Assembly: GCF_035989305.1 (NCBI RefSeq) | Contig: NZ_CP108514.1 | Span: forward strand, 1,913,501 to 1,977,500 | DNA: 64,000 bases | Origin: Streptomyces sp. NBC_01233 | GTDB taxonomy: Bacteria > Actinomycetota > Actinomycetes > Streptomycetales > Streptomycetaceae | Reading direction: 5' to 3' | Shown here: piece by piece, positions 43,730 through 52,635 of the stretch | How the letters are laid out: every line of letters starts with the position of its first letter | Numbering within the stretch: position 1 is the first letter of the stretch | Notes under the pieces: generated by a model | What the model was told of the DNA's origin: nothing | The model's input: the letters and a program-made list of their open reading frames with translations, nothing else | The model's database searches: none | Program-made: the position numbers and the translations under genes

Positions 43730-44932
43730 TCAGCGGGTCACAGGACGTTCTGCCGACAGGAGGAACACCACGGAACGGTCCTGTTCGGCCCAGGTGCGGG
43801 GGTCCAGGGCGACGGACTGGAGCAGGGCGCACTCGACGGCGTAACCGTGTTCGGTGAGGGTGCGGCCGATGGCCTCCGCCTCGTCGCGGGTGGAGGCGTG
43901 GCTGACGATCCGTTCGGGGCGGCGGTCGGCGACGGCCGCGACGACCTCGGCCCCGCCGCCGCCGACGCGGACGACGTCGGGCTCGGGCAGGTTCTCCAGT
44001 ACGTGCGGTGCCCGCCCGGCGACGACCTGGAGCTGCACTCCGCGCTTGCGGGCGGCGGCAGTTACGCGTTCGCAGGCGCGCGGGTCGGCGTCGACCGCGA
44101 TGACGGCGGCGCCGAGGACGGCGGCGTCCACGGCCACGCCGCCGGAGCCGGCGCCGATGTCCCAGACGAGGTCGCCGGTGCGCGGGCCGAGTCGGGCGAG
44201 CTGGGCCGCGCGCAGCTGCGCCGACTCCCCTTCGCCCGCGTCGGGCTGCGGGCGCGCCCAGCCCCGGTCGCCGGAGTGGGCGGCGCCCTGGCCGAGCAGC
44301 CAGCCCGGGTCGGCGGCCGGGGTCTGTCCTGCGCCGCCGATGACGATGACGACGTTGGGGTCGCGCCAGCTGTGGTCGGCGGCCTTGTCGGAGGTGAGGA
44401 CGCTCACCTGCTCCCGGTCCGTGCCGAGTTCCTCGCAGACGACGAAGGTGCGGTGGACTCCGTCGAGGAGCAGGGCCAGTTCGGCGGGGCCGGCGCCGGG
44501 CGAGGTGAGGACGGCGACCTTGGCGTGGGCGCGGCAGACGTTGACGGCGCGGCGCAGGGTGCGGGGGTGGGCGACGACGACCTGGGCGTCGTCCCAGGGC
44601 ATGCCGGCGCGGGCGAAGGCGGCGGCCACGGAGGAGACGGCCGGGACCACCTCGACCTCCAGGCCGTGCTCGGGGGCGCGCAGGGTGCGTACGACGCCGA
44701 AGAAGCCGGGGTCCCCGTCGGCGAAGACCACCGCGGTGCCGCGGTGGCCGGCGATGCGGCGGGCGGCGAGGCCGAGGCTGCCGAGGCGGATGCGTTCGGC
44801 GGTGGGCGGGACCTCGGGGAGGGCGAGGTGGTGGGCGGCGCCGGCCACGAGGGTGGCGGCGGAGAGCGCGGACCGGGCGGCCGCGGTCAGGGGCGAACCG
44901 TCCCAGCCGATCACCGTGACCCGGTCGGCCAT
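43730..44932 (-). CDS. cobL: Precorrin-6Y C5,15-methyltransferase (decarboxylating)
   Basis: 400 residues, a CbiE-CbiT fusion. The N-terminal tetrapyrrole methylase domain has VTVIGWDGSPL, VVFADGDPGFFGVVRTL and VVPAVSSVAAAFARAG. The C-terminal SAM domain has LVWDIGAGSGGVAVDAA (residues about 250-266) and VIAVDADPRAC. It acts late in corrin ring synthesis, with cobT and cysG downstream on the same strand. Confidence 0.94.
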   Translation of the reverse strand: MADRVTVIGWDGSPLTAAARSALSAATLVAGAAHHLALPEVPPTAERIRLGSLGLAARRIAGHRGTAVVFADGDPGFFGVVRTLRAPEHGLEVEVVPAVSSVAAAFARAGMPWDDAQVVVAHPRTLRRAVNVCRAHAKVAVLTSPGAGPAELALLLDGVHRTFVVCEELGTDREQVSVLTSDKAADHSWRDPNVVIVIGGAGQTPAADPGWLLGQGAAHSGDRGWARPQPDAGEGESAQLRAAQLARLGPRTGDLVWDIGAGSGGVAVDAAVLGAAVIAVDADPRACERVTAAARKRGVQLQVVAGRAPHVLENLPEPDVVRVGGGGAEVVAAVADRRPERIVSHASTRDEAEAIGRTLTEHGYAVECALLQSVALDPRTWAEQDRSVVFLLSAERPVTR

Positions 44933-45008
44933 CGTCGTCAGTCTCCTGGTGTGGGGGCGGGCGAAGCTTCGTCGGGGGCGGGCACGGTGAGACTACCCGG
45001 TCATCGGT

Positions 45009-45698
45009 TCAGTTCCAGTCGGCGCCGACGGCGCGGCCGTGCGCGTCGGCCCGCTGCCCGAAGGCGGTGCTGCCCGCGTACCCGTCGTAGGAGTCGTAGC
45101 CATCGTATCCGTCGCCTTCGTCGAGGTCCTCGGGGACGAGGCTCCAGACGATGAGGTCGGTGCGGGTGTCGGTCCAGGCTCCGTCGGGCGTCTGCGTGCG
45201 CACTATCCACGCGTTGCGCAGCACGCCTTCGCTGATGCAGCCGATCTTCTGGGCGACCTGCTGGGAGGCGGTGTTGTCGGCGGCGGTGCGCAGTTCGAGG
45301 CGCTCGAACCCCTGGTCGCGGAAGAGCCATTGGGCGACGGCCAGGACGGATTCGCTGGCGTAGCCCTCGCCGCGGGCCCAGGGGGCGGTGACGTAGCCGA
45401 CCTCGGTGGCGCGGGTGCGCCAGTTGGTGTTCCGGAGGTGGACGATGCCGACGAGGCGCTGGGTGAGGAACTCGGTGACGGCGAAGACGATGCCGCGGCC
45501 CTCGGTGCGTTCGGTGTGGGAGTCGCGGGTGGCCCAGCCGTGCGCGTCGGCGTGGGTGTAGGGGTGCGCCACGGTGGTCCAGGCGGTGACGTACTCGTCG
45601 TTCATCATCTCGGTGAGCGCGGTGACGTCCTCTTCCTCGAAGGGGCGCAGCACCAGCCGTTCCGTGCTGATGGTGACGTCCGGGAAGGTGGTAGTCAT
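45009..45698 (-). CDS. RimJ/RimL-type GNAT acetyltransferase with Tyr-Asp-Gly tail
   Basis: 229 residues, ATG 45698 behind GGAG. ISTERLVLRPFEEEDVTAL, RATEVGYVTAPWARGEGYASE and DNTASQQVAQKIGCISEGVLR are typical of ribosomal-protein/amino-acid acetyltransferases. After the domain is an odd acidic tail in which D-G-Y is repeated (GDGYDGYDSYDGYAG). The target is unknown. Confidence 0.85.
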   Translation of the reverse strand: MTTTFPDVTISTERLVLRPFEEEDVTALTEMMNDEYVTAWTTVAHPYTHADAHGWATRDSHTERTEGRGIVFAVTEFLTQRLVGIVHLRNTNWRTRATEVGYVTAPWARGEGYASESVLAVAQWLFRDQGFERLELRTAADNTASQQVAQKIGCISEGVLRNAWIVRTQTPDGAWTDTRTDLIVWSLVPEDLDEGDGYDGYDSYDGYAGSTAFGQRADAHGRAVGADWN

Positions 45699-45854
45699 GC
45701 GCAGCTCCATGCCTGAGAAACGTGGTGCGACCGTGGTGCGATGCGACCGTGGTGAGGGACCGTTCGTACGCGGCCGCCTCCACGGGTCGTAGGCCACAGC
45801 ATGCAGCATCGACCGGGGGATGTGCAGGGCCGGGTTGCCCGGAAGCGGGCAGAG

Positions 45855-45892
45855 CTCGGCCCCGCGCGCCGTCAGGGGCGTGCGGGGCCGAG
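45855..45892 (-). terminator. Terminator of the metNIQ operon
   Basis: CTCGGCCCCGC / GCGGGGCCGAG, an 11-bp perfect stem followed on the minus strand by further GC-rich sequence, 44 bases past the metQ stop. Confidence 0.65.
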
Positions 45893-45936
45893 ATTCCTGA
45901 CTGCGGGGCCGGGCCCGGGGGCTGACCGGCCCCGGC

Positions 45937-46800
45937 TCAGGAGGCCGGGGTGCCGAAGGCCGGGATGACCGAGCCCTGGTACTTCTCCTCGATGAACTTC
46001 TTGACCTCGTCGGAGTTCAGCAGCTTGGCGAGCTTCTGGATCCGCGGGTCGTTCTGGTTGCCTTCCTTGACCGCGAGGAAGTTGGCGTAGGGGTTGCCCT
46101 CGGCCTTCTCCAGGATCAGGGCGTCCTTGGCGGGCGACAGCTTGGCCTCGATGGCGTAGTTGCCGTTGATGACGGCGGCGTCCACGTCGTTCAGGGCGCG
46201 CGGGACCGTGGCGGCCTCCAGCTCCTTGAACTCCAGGCCCTTCTTGTCGGTGATGTCGGACAGCTTGGCGCTGGTGCCGACGCCCTCCTTGAGGGTGATC
46301 AGGTTGTTCGCGGCGAGCAGCTGGAGCGCGCGGCCCTCGTTGGTGGTGTCGTTGGGCACGGCGATGGTCTGGCCGGCCTTGATGTCGGCTATCGCCTTGA
46401 CCTTCTTGGAGTAGAGGCCGAGGGGCTCCAGGTGCACGTTCACGACGGGCACGACGTGCGTGTTGTTCTTCTTGTTGAAGTCGTCGAGGTACGGCTTGTG
46501 CTGGAAGAAGTTGCCGGCGACCTGCCCCTGCTCGGTGGCGGTGTTCGGCAGGACGTAGTCCGTGAACTCCTTGACGTCGAGCTTGAGGCCCTCCTTCGCC
46601 GCGAGGTTGTCCTTGACGAAGTTCAGGATGTCGGCGTGCGGGCTCGGGGAGGCCGCGATGACGAGCGGCTTGCTCTCGTCGGTCTTGCCGCCGTCGGCCT
46701 TGCCGGAGGACGGGTCCGAGGAGCTGCCGCAGGCGGTGAGGCCGAGGGCGAGCGCGGTGGCCGTGGCGGCGAGGGCGGTGAGCTTGATGTTCTTACGCAC
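45937..46800 (-). CDS. metQ: Methionine ABC transporter substrate-binding lipoprotein MetQ
   Basis: 287 residues of the NlpA/MetQ family. GTG start, then a lipoprotein signal with lipobox LTAC (LGLTACGSSSD). The mature domain shows NVHLEPLGLYSKKVK, TIAVPNDTTNEGRALQLL and AVINGNYAIEAKL, which line the methionine site in relatives. Third gene of metN-metI-metQ, 110 bp after metI. Confidence 0.94.
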   Translation of the reverse strand: MRKNIKLTALAATATALALGLTACGSSSDPSSGKADGGKTDESKPLVIAASPSPHADILNFVKDNLAAKEGLKLDVKEFTDYVLPNTATEQGQVAGNFFQHKPYLDDFNKKNNTHVVPVVNVHLEPLGLYSKKVKAIADIKAGQTIAVPNDTTNEGRALQLLAANNLITLKEGVGTSAKLSDITDKKGLEFKELEAATVPRALNDVDAAVINGNYAIEAKLSPAKDALILEKAEGNPYANFLAVKEGNQNDPRIQKLAKLLNSDEVKKFIEEKYQGSVIPAFGTPAS

Positions 46801-46910
46801 GAAGAGTGCCTTTCTTGCTGAACAAGTACCGAAGACTTGCTGGTGGTGGCCCAAGCACGACAAGTGCGGGCTCTGTGGGGTGGGAAGGTCGGGGGCGGCC
46901 CGTGGGCCGG

Positions 46911-47579
46911 TCAGGCGGTGCGGCCGCGGCGGGCCAGGAGGCGGACCACGCCGTCGCCGGCCAGCTGGACCACCGTGACGAGGACGATCAGGACCGCGAC
47001 GGTGGCGACCATGAAGCCGGTCTCGAAGCGCTGGAAGCCGTACGTGATGGCCTTGGAGCCGAGTCCTTCGCCGCCGACGGCGCCGGCCATGGCGGAGTAG
47101 CCGACGAGGGTGATGACGGTGGTGGTGACACCGGCGACCAGCGAGGGCAGGGCCTGCGGCAGGAGCACCTTGCCGACGAGGGTGGGGATGCCGCCGCCCA
47201 TGGACTCGACGGCCTCGATCAGGCCGTGGTCCACCTCGCGGACGGCGGTCTCGACGAGCCGGGCGAAGAAGGGGACGGCGCCGATGGCCAGCGGGACGAT
47301 CATGGCGGTGGGGCCGATGAAGGTGCCGACGACCGCGGTGGTGACCGGGATCAGGAAGATCAGCAGGATGATGAACGGCAGCGAGCGGCCTATGTTCACG
47401 ATCACGCCGAGGACCTTGTTGAGCGGCTGGTTCTGCAGCAGGCCGCCCTTGTCGGTGAGCACCAGCAGGATGCCGATGGGCAGTCCGCCGAGCACGGTCA
47501 CCAGGGTGGACCACAGCACCATGTAGAGGGTGTCGTAGGTGCCCTGGGTGAGCAGGGGCTGCATTTCGGACCAGGTCAC
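46911..47579 (-). CDS. metI: Methionine ABC transporter permease MetI
   Basis: 222 residues, five membrane helices. TLYMVLWSTLVTVLGGLPIGILLVLT starts the first helices. The coupling motif EAVESMGGGIPTLVGKVLLPQALPSLVAG is the ABC permease EAA loop. GTG start overlapping the metN stop by 2 bases, so the genes are coupled. Confidence 0.95.
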   Translation of the reverse strand: MTWSEMQPLLTQGTYDTLYMVLWSTLVTVLGGLPIGILLVLTDKGGLLQNQPLNKVLGVIVNIGRSLPFIILLIFLIPVTTAVVGTFIGPTAMIVPLAIGAVPFFARLVETAVREVDHGLIEAVESMGGGIPTLVGKVLLPQALPSLVAGVTTTVITLVGYSAMAGAVGGEGLGSKAITYGFQRFETGFMVATVAVLIVLVTVVQLAGDGVVRLLARRGRTA

Positions 47580-48631
47580 TTCGCACCATCCTTGACCAGC
47601 GCGGCCAGTTCGTCGTCGATCTCGTCGGCCTCGTCGATCACGTCGACCTGGAGGCCCTGCTCACGCAGGAAGCCCACCGGCACGACGTTGTCCTCGTAGC
47701 GGCCGGGCAGTTCGATGCGCATGCGGCCGATCAGCCGGCCGGCGACGGTGTCCATCGCGGCGCCGAGGATCGAGATGTCGATGTTGTACGTGCGCGAGAG
47801 CTGCGAGATGACCGGCTGGGCGGCGGCCTCGCCGTGGAAGGTGACGTCGACGACGGTGCGGTCGGGGCCGGTGGCCGCGCCGGTGACCGGGAAGAGCTCG
47901 CCCGCCAGCTCGGAGCCGGGGGTGGCGAGCAGTTCGGCGACGGTGCCGGACTCGACGATCCGGCCGTTCTTCATCAGGGCGGCCGAGTCGCAGACGGTCT
48001 TGACCACGTCCATCTCGTGCGTGATGAGCAGAACGGTGAGGCCGAGCTGCTGGTTGAGGTCGCGCAGCAGCTTGAGGATGGAGCGGGTGGTCTCGGGGTC
48101 CAAGGCGCTGGTGGCCTCGTCGGAGAGCAGCACCTTGGGGTCGCCGGCCAGGGCGCGGGCGATGCCGACGCGCTGCTTCTGGCCGCCGGAGAGCTGCGTG
48201 GGGTAGGCCTTGGCCTTGTCGGCGAGGCCGACCAGGTCGAGGAGTTCGAGCGCCTTGCGGGAGCGCTCGCGGCCGGAGACGCCGAGGATCTCCAGCGGCA
48301 GTTCGACGTTGCCCTGGACGGTGCGCGAGGACAGCAGGTTGAAGTGCTGGAAGACCATGCCGATGCGGCTGCGGGCCTCGCGGAGCTCCTTGCCGGCGCG
48401 GCGGCCGCGGCCGGCGAGCGCGGTGAGGTCGACTCCGTCGACGCTCACGGTGCCGGTGGTGGGGCGCTCCAGCAGGTTCACGCAGCGGATCAGGGAGGAC
48501 TTGCCGGCGCCGCTCTGGCCGATGACTCCGTACACCTCGCCCTCACGGACGTGGAGATCGACGCCGTCCAGGGCGGTGACCTCGCGGCCACGGGACTGGT
48601 AGACCTTCGTGAGGCCCGATGTGGTGATCAC
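47576..48631 (-). CDS. metN: Methionine ABC transporter ATP-binding protein MetN
   Basis: 351 residues from the GTG at 48631 (VITTSGLTKVYQSRG). Walker A is GQSGAGKSS, the signature LSGGQKQRVGIARAL and Walker B VLLSDEATSALD. The C-terminal NIL domain (from about residue 265) senses methionine and inhibits transport in homologues. The reading frame is open for 47 codons upstream, but that part overlaps the leader region and looks non-coding. Confidence 0.94.
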   Translation of the reverse strand: MITTSGLTKVYQSRGREVTALDGVDLHVREGEVYGVIGQSGAGKSSLIRCVNLLERPTTGTVSVDGVDLTALAGRGRRAGKELREARSRIGMVFQHFNLLSSRTVQGNVELPLEILGVSGRERSRKALELLDLVGLADKAKAYPTQLSGGQKQRVGIARALAGDPKVLLSDEATSALDPETTRSILKLLRDLNQQLGLTVLLITHEMDVVKTVCDSAALMKNGRIVESGTVAELLATPGSELAGELFPVTGAATGPDRTVVDVTFHGEAAAQPVISQLSRTYNIDISILGAAMDTVAGRLIGRMRIELPGRYEDNVVPVGFLREQGLQVDVIDEADEIDDELAALVKDGAK

Positions 48632-48834
48632 AGGATTTCCGTCGCTGTCGAGTGCACGGCGCAGCGGGGTGCCGGGCACGGGGCAAACATCTGGGGACGC
48701 GATACGGGACGAACCGTCAGAAAACGATGGCTTGGTCGCATGCGCGGGGCAGGAGTGAGCCGTGCCGTTCATCAGCTGGTGACGCTCTGGCGCGGCTGGT
48801 CTCGCTTCGGGGCGCGAGGCTCAGGAAGGGGCCC

Positions 48835-48921
48835 TCAGAAGGCGCACATTCGACACATACAACGAGCACCGGGCGTCATCGTCGCCTCGGTCGCAAGGGT
48901 GCGGCTGCTCGTCGTGGTCAT
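48835..48921 (-). CDS. Candidate Cys/Met leader peptide upstream of metNIQ
   Basis: 28 codons: MTTTSSRTLATEATMTPGA then RCMCRMCAF. The end carries three Cys and two Met codons within eight residues, using TGT and CGA codons that are rare in this genome. It ends 203 bases before the metN start. The pattern fits a leader peptide whose stalling on Cys (or Met) codons controls the downstream transporter. There is no strong ribosome site, so translation may be leaderless. Confidence 0.55.
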   Translation of the reverse strand: MTTTSSRTLATEATMTPGARCMCRMCAF

Positions 48922-48963
48922 GGGCCCAAGTAAAGCAGACGCCTCCCCTGACCGATCAACAAT

Positions 48964-49000
48964 GTCCGGATAGCGGACGCATTCTGCCCGCATACCGGAC
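48964..49000. promoter_or_regulatory. Tandem palindromic boxes upstream of metNIQ
   Basis: Two 15-bp sites with the pattern GYCCG-N5-CGGAC: GTCCGGATAGCGGAC (48964-48978) and GCCCGCATACCGGAC (48986-49000), spaced exactly 22 bp, so on the same DNA face. They lie about 45-80 bases before the leader peptide, where a repressor or activator would act. The 578-bp stretch 48632-49209 contains these boxes, the leader and no other gene I can support. Confidence 0.45.
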
Positions 49001-49209
49001 GACATCCGCCCGTGCCCCTTGCCTTGCTCCTGCCCCTGACCTGCGCTGACGCGACTCACGGGCCCGTACGGCGGCACCAGCCCGGAGCCCGGCGGGAGGG
49101 CCTATGTGGTCAAGACCACGGTCCCCGCAGCGCACGCGGCCACCGGAGCGCGAAGCCGGCCGGAAGGGGCGCGCGCATCGGGTCTTCCGGCCCGTAATAC
49201 CCTCGCTGC

Positions 49210-49578
49210 ATGCTCGACGCCCTGACGGTCGCCATAGGCGTGGCCGCACTCGCACTCGCCGCCTGGTGCGGCCACGCCGCATGGCGCGACCAGCCGACCA
49301 AGGACTGGCACTTCATCGGCATGGCCGTCGTGACCGTGCTGGTCCTGGTCCAATTGGTGATCGGTCTGGTCAAGCTGGGCCAGGGCGAGAAGCCCGACGA
49401 GGGCACGGTGATCTTCGTGGCGTACCTGGTGGGCGCGTTCGCCGCGGTGCCGGCGGCCGGAATGCTCTCGCTGACCGAGCGGACCAGGTGGGGATCGGTG
49501 ACGGTGGCCGCCGGCGCGGTCGTCCTCGCCGTCCTCGAAGTGCGGCTCCACGACATCTGGGGAACCACCGGTGCCTGA
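49210..49578 (+). CDS. Small integral membrane protein (122 residues)
   Basis: Four hydrophobic helices: ALTVAIGVAALALAAWCGHA, FIGMAVVTVLVLVQLVIGLV, VIFVAYLVGAFAAVPAAGML and VTVAAGAVVLAVLEVRL. The loop WRDQPTKDW is the only clearly polar region. I know no function. The 3' end overlaps the next membrane protein by 8 bases, so they are likely partners. Confidence 0.8.
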   Translation: MLDALTVAIGVAALALAAWCGHAAWRDQPTKDWHFIGMAVVTVLVLVQLVIGLVKLGQGEKPDEGTVIFVAYLVGAFAAVPAAGMLSLTERTRWGSVTVAAGAVVLAVLEVRLHDIWGTTGA

Positions 49579-49993
49579 CGCTGAGACGACGACCGCCACT
49601 CCCGCCGGGCGCAAGCGGCTGGTCTCCGGGCCCGGGCTGCTGCTGGTGTGGCTCTACGGGGTGATGGTGGTGGGCGCGGTCTCGCGCTCCGCCTTCCAGA
49701 TCTCCACCGAGTTCGACAAGGCGCCGCTCGCGTACTCGCTGTCCGCCGTGGCGGCGCTGGCCTACGCCTTCATCACGTACTCGCTGGTGCGCGGCGGGGA
49801 GACGGCCCGCAAGGCGGCGCTGGTCTGCTGCGCCGCCGAGCTGGCCGGTGTGCTGGCGGTGGGCACCTGGACCCTCGTGAACCCCGACGCCTTCCCCGAC
49901 ACGACCGTGTGGTCGGCCTTCGGGATGGGGTACCTGTTCATCCCGGTGATCCTGCCGATCACCGGGATGCTCTGGCTGCGCACGAAGCGCTGA
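49571..49993 (+). CDS. Small integral membrane protein (140 residues)
   Basis: GTG start inside the preceding gene. A short cytoplasmic N-terminus MPDAETTTATPAGRKR is followed by four helices (PGLLLVWLYGVMVVGAV; LSAVAALAYAFITYSL; AALVCCAAELAGVLAVGTW; MGYLFIPVILPITGML) and a basic end RTKR. Function is unknown. Topology is complementary to the partner upstream. Confidence 0.8.
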   Translation: MPDAETTTATPAGRKRLVSGPGLLLVWLYGVMVVGAVSRSAFQISTEFDKAPLAYSLSAVAALAYAFITYSLVRGGETARKAALVCCAAELAGVLAVGTWTLVNPDAFPDTTVWSAFGMGYLFIPVILPITGMLWLRTKR

Positions 49994-50042
49994 GCGAACG
50001 GGCCCAGGGCGACCGGGCACAGGACGACTGCGGACCTGCCGA

Positions 50043-50549
50043 CTACGCGCTGACCGTGAAGTCGGTCGGGTCCTTGGCCTCCTTCTCCAGGATCACCAGC
50101 TGGACCCCGTCGGAGGCCGTGCGGCCGCCGACCTTGACGTAGCCGGCCTTGCGGTAGAGGCGCAGGTTGGACTCGCTCTTGTGTCCGGTGTGCAGGCGGA
50201 AGCGAGTGGTGGTGCCGGGGCTCGCGAGGGCCTCCTCGACCGCGCGCAGCAGGCGCGCGCCGAGTCCGTGGCCCTGCAGGCGCGGGTGGACGCACAGCTT
50301 GGCGATCTTGCCGGTGCCGTCCTCGTCCACGCTGCCGCGCACGGTGCCGACGATCTCGTCGCCGAGCCGGGCCACCAGGACCGTGTCCGCCGCCAGCTCT
50401 CCCTTGAGGGAGTCCAGGGACTGGGTGAGCGGCTGGATGAGGTAGTTGCCGTACAGCTCGGCCTCGCGCTGGAAGGCCAGGTACTGCAGTTTGAAGATCT
50501 GCTCAGCGTCCTCGGCAGCCGCCGCCGAAATGGTCACGCTCATGCCCAT
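50043..50549 (-). CDS. GNAT-family N-acetyltransferase
   Basis: 168 residues from ATG 50549 with GGAGG nine bases upstream. AKLCVHPRLQGHGLGARLLRAVEEAL is the acetyl-CoA motif and ESNLRLYRKAGYVKVG the closing motif. The N-terminal TISAAAAEDAEQIFKLQYLAF is a usual GNAT start. The substrate is unknown. Confidence 0.85.
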   Translation of the reverse strand: MGMSVTISAAAAEDAEQIFKLQYLAFQREAELYGNYLIQPLTQSLDSLKGELAADTVLVARLGDEIVGTVRGSVDEDGTGKIAKLCVHPRLQGHGLGARLLRAVEEALASPGTTTRFRLHTGHKSESNLRLYRKAGYVKVGGRTASDGVQLVILEKEAKDPTDFTVSA

Positions 50550-50586
50550 GTGCGCATGCCTCCAGCTCACCTGGTAGCCCGTTGGT

Positions 50587-51159
50587 CTACCGCTCCTTTC
50601 CCCGAAGGCCAGGAGCCGCAACCTCTGCAGCCAGCATTCTGCGCAGACATCCCAGGCAACGGGAACGGACGGGCCCCAAACTTCCTTGTGAGATACCCAA
50701 CTCTCCTGCGATTTCACGGTAAGTGAGGTCTCTGGGCGAAAGAAATGCCTTCATCAGCTCGGGACAGCGTCCGGGCAACCGGGCGACCGCCGATCGGAGT
50801 GCGCGGTTCACCTCACCGTGCAGAAGGGCGTCTTCCGGTTCGGTCCCCGCGGCCGGTTCGCGTCCGACGGCCGGCTCGTCTCCCGCGCTGTCGCCGACCG
50901 GCGGGCCGTCGTACGGGACCTCCCGGCGGGCCCGGCGCCGGGCCAGGCGGGCCTCCGCGCGTACCGCCCGGCGCAGCCAGCGCGCCGGCTCCGCCGGCTC
51001 GGCGGGATCGGGGGCGCGCCGGTCGCTCTCCAGCAGCCTGACCCAGACGGCTTGTTCCAGGTCGGCCGCGTCCATTCCGGTGCCCGCGGCCTCCGCGGCC
51101 GCCTCCGCGGAGAGCAGCGGGCCGAGCTTCTCAAAGAGGTCAGCCTTCAGCAGGTCCAT
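50587..51159 (-). CDS. ECF-like sigma factor
   Basis: 190 residues. The N-terminal half has a region-2-like segment (DAADLEQAVWVRLLESDRR; WLRRAVRAEARLARRRARRE), and the C-terminal half a clear region 4 helix-turn-helix, LTYREIAGELGISQGSLGPVRSRCLGCLRRML. The linker is Gly/Glu/Pro-rich. No anti-sigma gene is adjacent, so control is unclear. It could also be a sigma-like DNA-binding protein. Confidence 0.82.
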   Translation of the reverse strand: MDLLKADLFEKLGPLLSAEAAAEAAGTGMDAADLEQAVWVRLLESDRRAPDPAEPAEPARWLRRAVRAEARLARRRARREVPYDGPPVGDSAGDEPAVGREPAAGTEPEDALLHGEVNRALRSAVARLPGRCPELMKAFLSPRDLTYREIAGELGISQGSLGPVRSRCLGCLRRMLAAEVAAPGLRGKER

Positions 51160-51232
51160 GCCGGGCGGGACGAGTGGGCCGGGCCTGGCGGTTTCCCCAC
51201 CGGGCCCGGCCCACTCGTTCGGGAAGGCGCGC

Positions 51233-52396
51233 TCAGCCGTTGACGGGGCGTCGGCCCGGGCGGAAGGCCTCGGCCGCGAGCAGTCCGGTGTCCGGGTTGT
51301 CGGTGAAGATCCCGTCGATGCCCTGTTCGAAGTACGTCCGGAAGGCGGCGAGGGCGTCGCCGTAGGCGGCAGGGTCCGTGCCCTTGCGGTACTCGGCCGG
51401 CAGGAAGCTGTTCTCGTTGCGCGCGGTATAGGGGTGCAGCACCAGCCCGTGCGCGTGGGCGTCCTTCACCAGGGTGGTCGGGGCTCCGAGCCTGCCGTCC
51501 GCCGTGCGCGGGAGGATCAGGTCCATGGTCGGGCCGATGCCCTGGGCGAAGCCGGCGATCCACTTCAGGCCCTCGGGCTTGACCAGGTCCGCGACCGTCC
51601 GCGGGTCCTTGGCCTGTTCGAAGTCCCAGGGACGCGTGTTCGCCGCGGAGAGCAGCACCACGCGGGGCGCGGAGACCAGCCGGGAGAGCCGCTGGATGCT
51701 GGAGGGCTCGAAGGACTGGAGGAAGACCGCCGAGTCGTGGCGGTCGCGTCCGTAGCGGCGCAGCAGCTTGGCGAGGGGCTCTTCCAGCCCGAGGCCCAGG
51801 GCCCGGAAGTAGCTGGGGTGCTTGGTCTCCACGTGCAGCCAGACCTGCCTGTCGCGCCGGCGGCCCTCCCGGTTGGCCCAGCGCAGCACCTCCTCGAAGG
51901 TGGGCACCGCCCACTGGCCGTCGTAGAGGGTGTTCCGCTGCCGGACGGCGGGGATGCGTTCCTTCGCGCGCAGGGTCTTCAGCTCGGCGAGGGTGAAGTC
52001 CTCGGTGAACCAGCCGGTGACGGAGACCCCGTCGACGGACTTGGTGGTGCGCCGGGCGGCGAACCCGGGGTGGTCGGCGACGTCCGTGGTACCGCCGATC
52101 TCGTTCTCGTGGCGGCACACCAGGTGCCCGTCCTTGGTCGGGACCAGGTCCTGCTCGATGACGTCGGCGCCCAGGTCGAGGGCGAGCTGGTAGGAGCCGA
52201 GCGTGTGCTCCGGCCGGTAGCCGCTGGCTCCGCGGTGCCCGATGACCGTCGGGTAGGGGAGGTCCCGGTGGCCTCCGTCGCCGTGCCCGCCGCTCGCGGC
52301 GGACGCGGATCCCGCCCCGAATCCGGTGATGCCGCCCCCGGCCGCCAGGACGGCCGCCCCCAGGACCGTGCGCCGCGCTGCCCCACCCTGTGTCAT
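51233..52396 (-). CDS. glpQ: Tat-exported glycerophosphodiester phosphodiesterase
   Basis: 387 residues. The signal peptide starts TQGGAARRTVLGAAVLAAGGG with a twin-arginine and ends near SASAAS. The GDPD motifs are VIGHRGASGYRPEHTLGSY (catalytic His) and VIEQDLVPTKDGHLVCRHE (metal-binding Glu/Asp and second His). It matches the larger periplasmic GlpQ type and hydrolyses glycerophosphodiesters outside the cell. ATG 52396 has AGGAG eight bases upstream. Confidence 0.92.
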   Translation of the reverse strand: MTQGGAARRTVLGAAVLAAGGGITGFGAGSASAASGGHGDGGHRDLPYPTVIGHRGASGYRPEHTLGSYQLALDLGADVIEQDLVPTKDGHLVCRHENEIGGTTDVADHPGFAARRTTKSVDGVSVTGWFTEDFTLAELKTLRAKERIPAVRQRNTLYDGQWAVPTFEEVLRWANREGRRRDRQVWLHVETKHPSYFRALGLGLEEPLAKLLRRYGRDRHDSAVFLQSFEPSSIQRLSRLVSAPRVVLLSAANTRPWDFEQAKDPRTVADLVKPEGLKWIAGFAQGIGPTMDLILPRTADGRLGAPTTLVKDAHAHGLVLHPYTARNENSFLPAEYRKGTDPAAYGDALAAFRTYFEQGIDGIFTDNPDTGLLAAEAFRPGRRPVNG

Positions 52397-52635
52397 GAGT
52401 GCCACTCCTCGTCGTCGTGCCCTGATCGGCGTGCCGATGGTAGGCAAACGGGGGTGGCCGAGGGGGGTGCGGCGACGGCACATCCGGGGAACTTGGCGGA
52501 AACGTGTGTCAACACTGCGTATCCGACACGTGAACCCGATGTGCGCTCGGACCTGACCCGCGAGTATCGTCCTCACCTGCACCACCGCCGTGTGGTGAGT
52601 GCGAGAACCCGCTTTTCGATGCCGGAGGGCCCACG

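Noticed and set aside
48631..48772. Upstream start for metN adding 47 residues
   Set aside because: The extension is not ABC-like and lies in the leader; the GTG start gives the normal MetN N-terminus.
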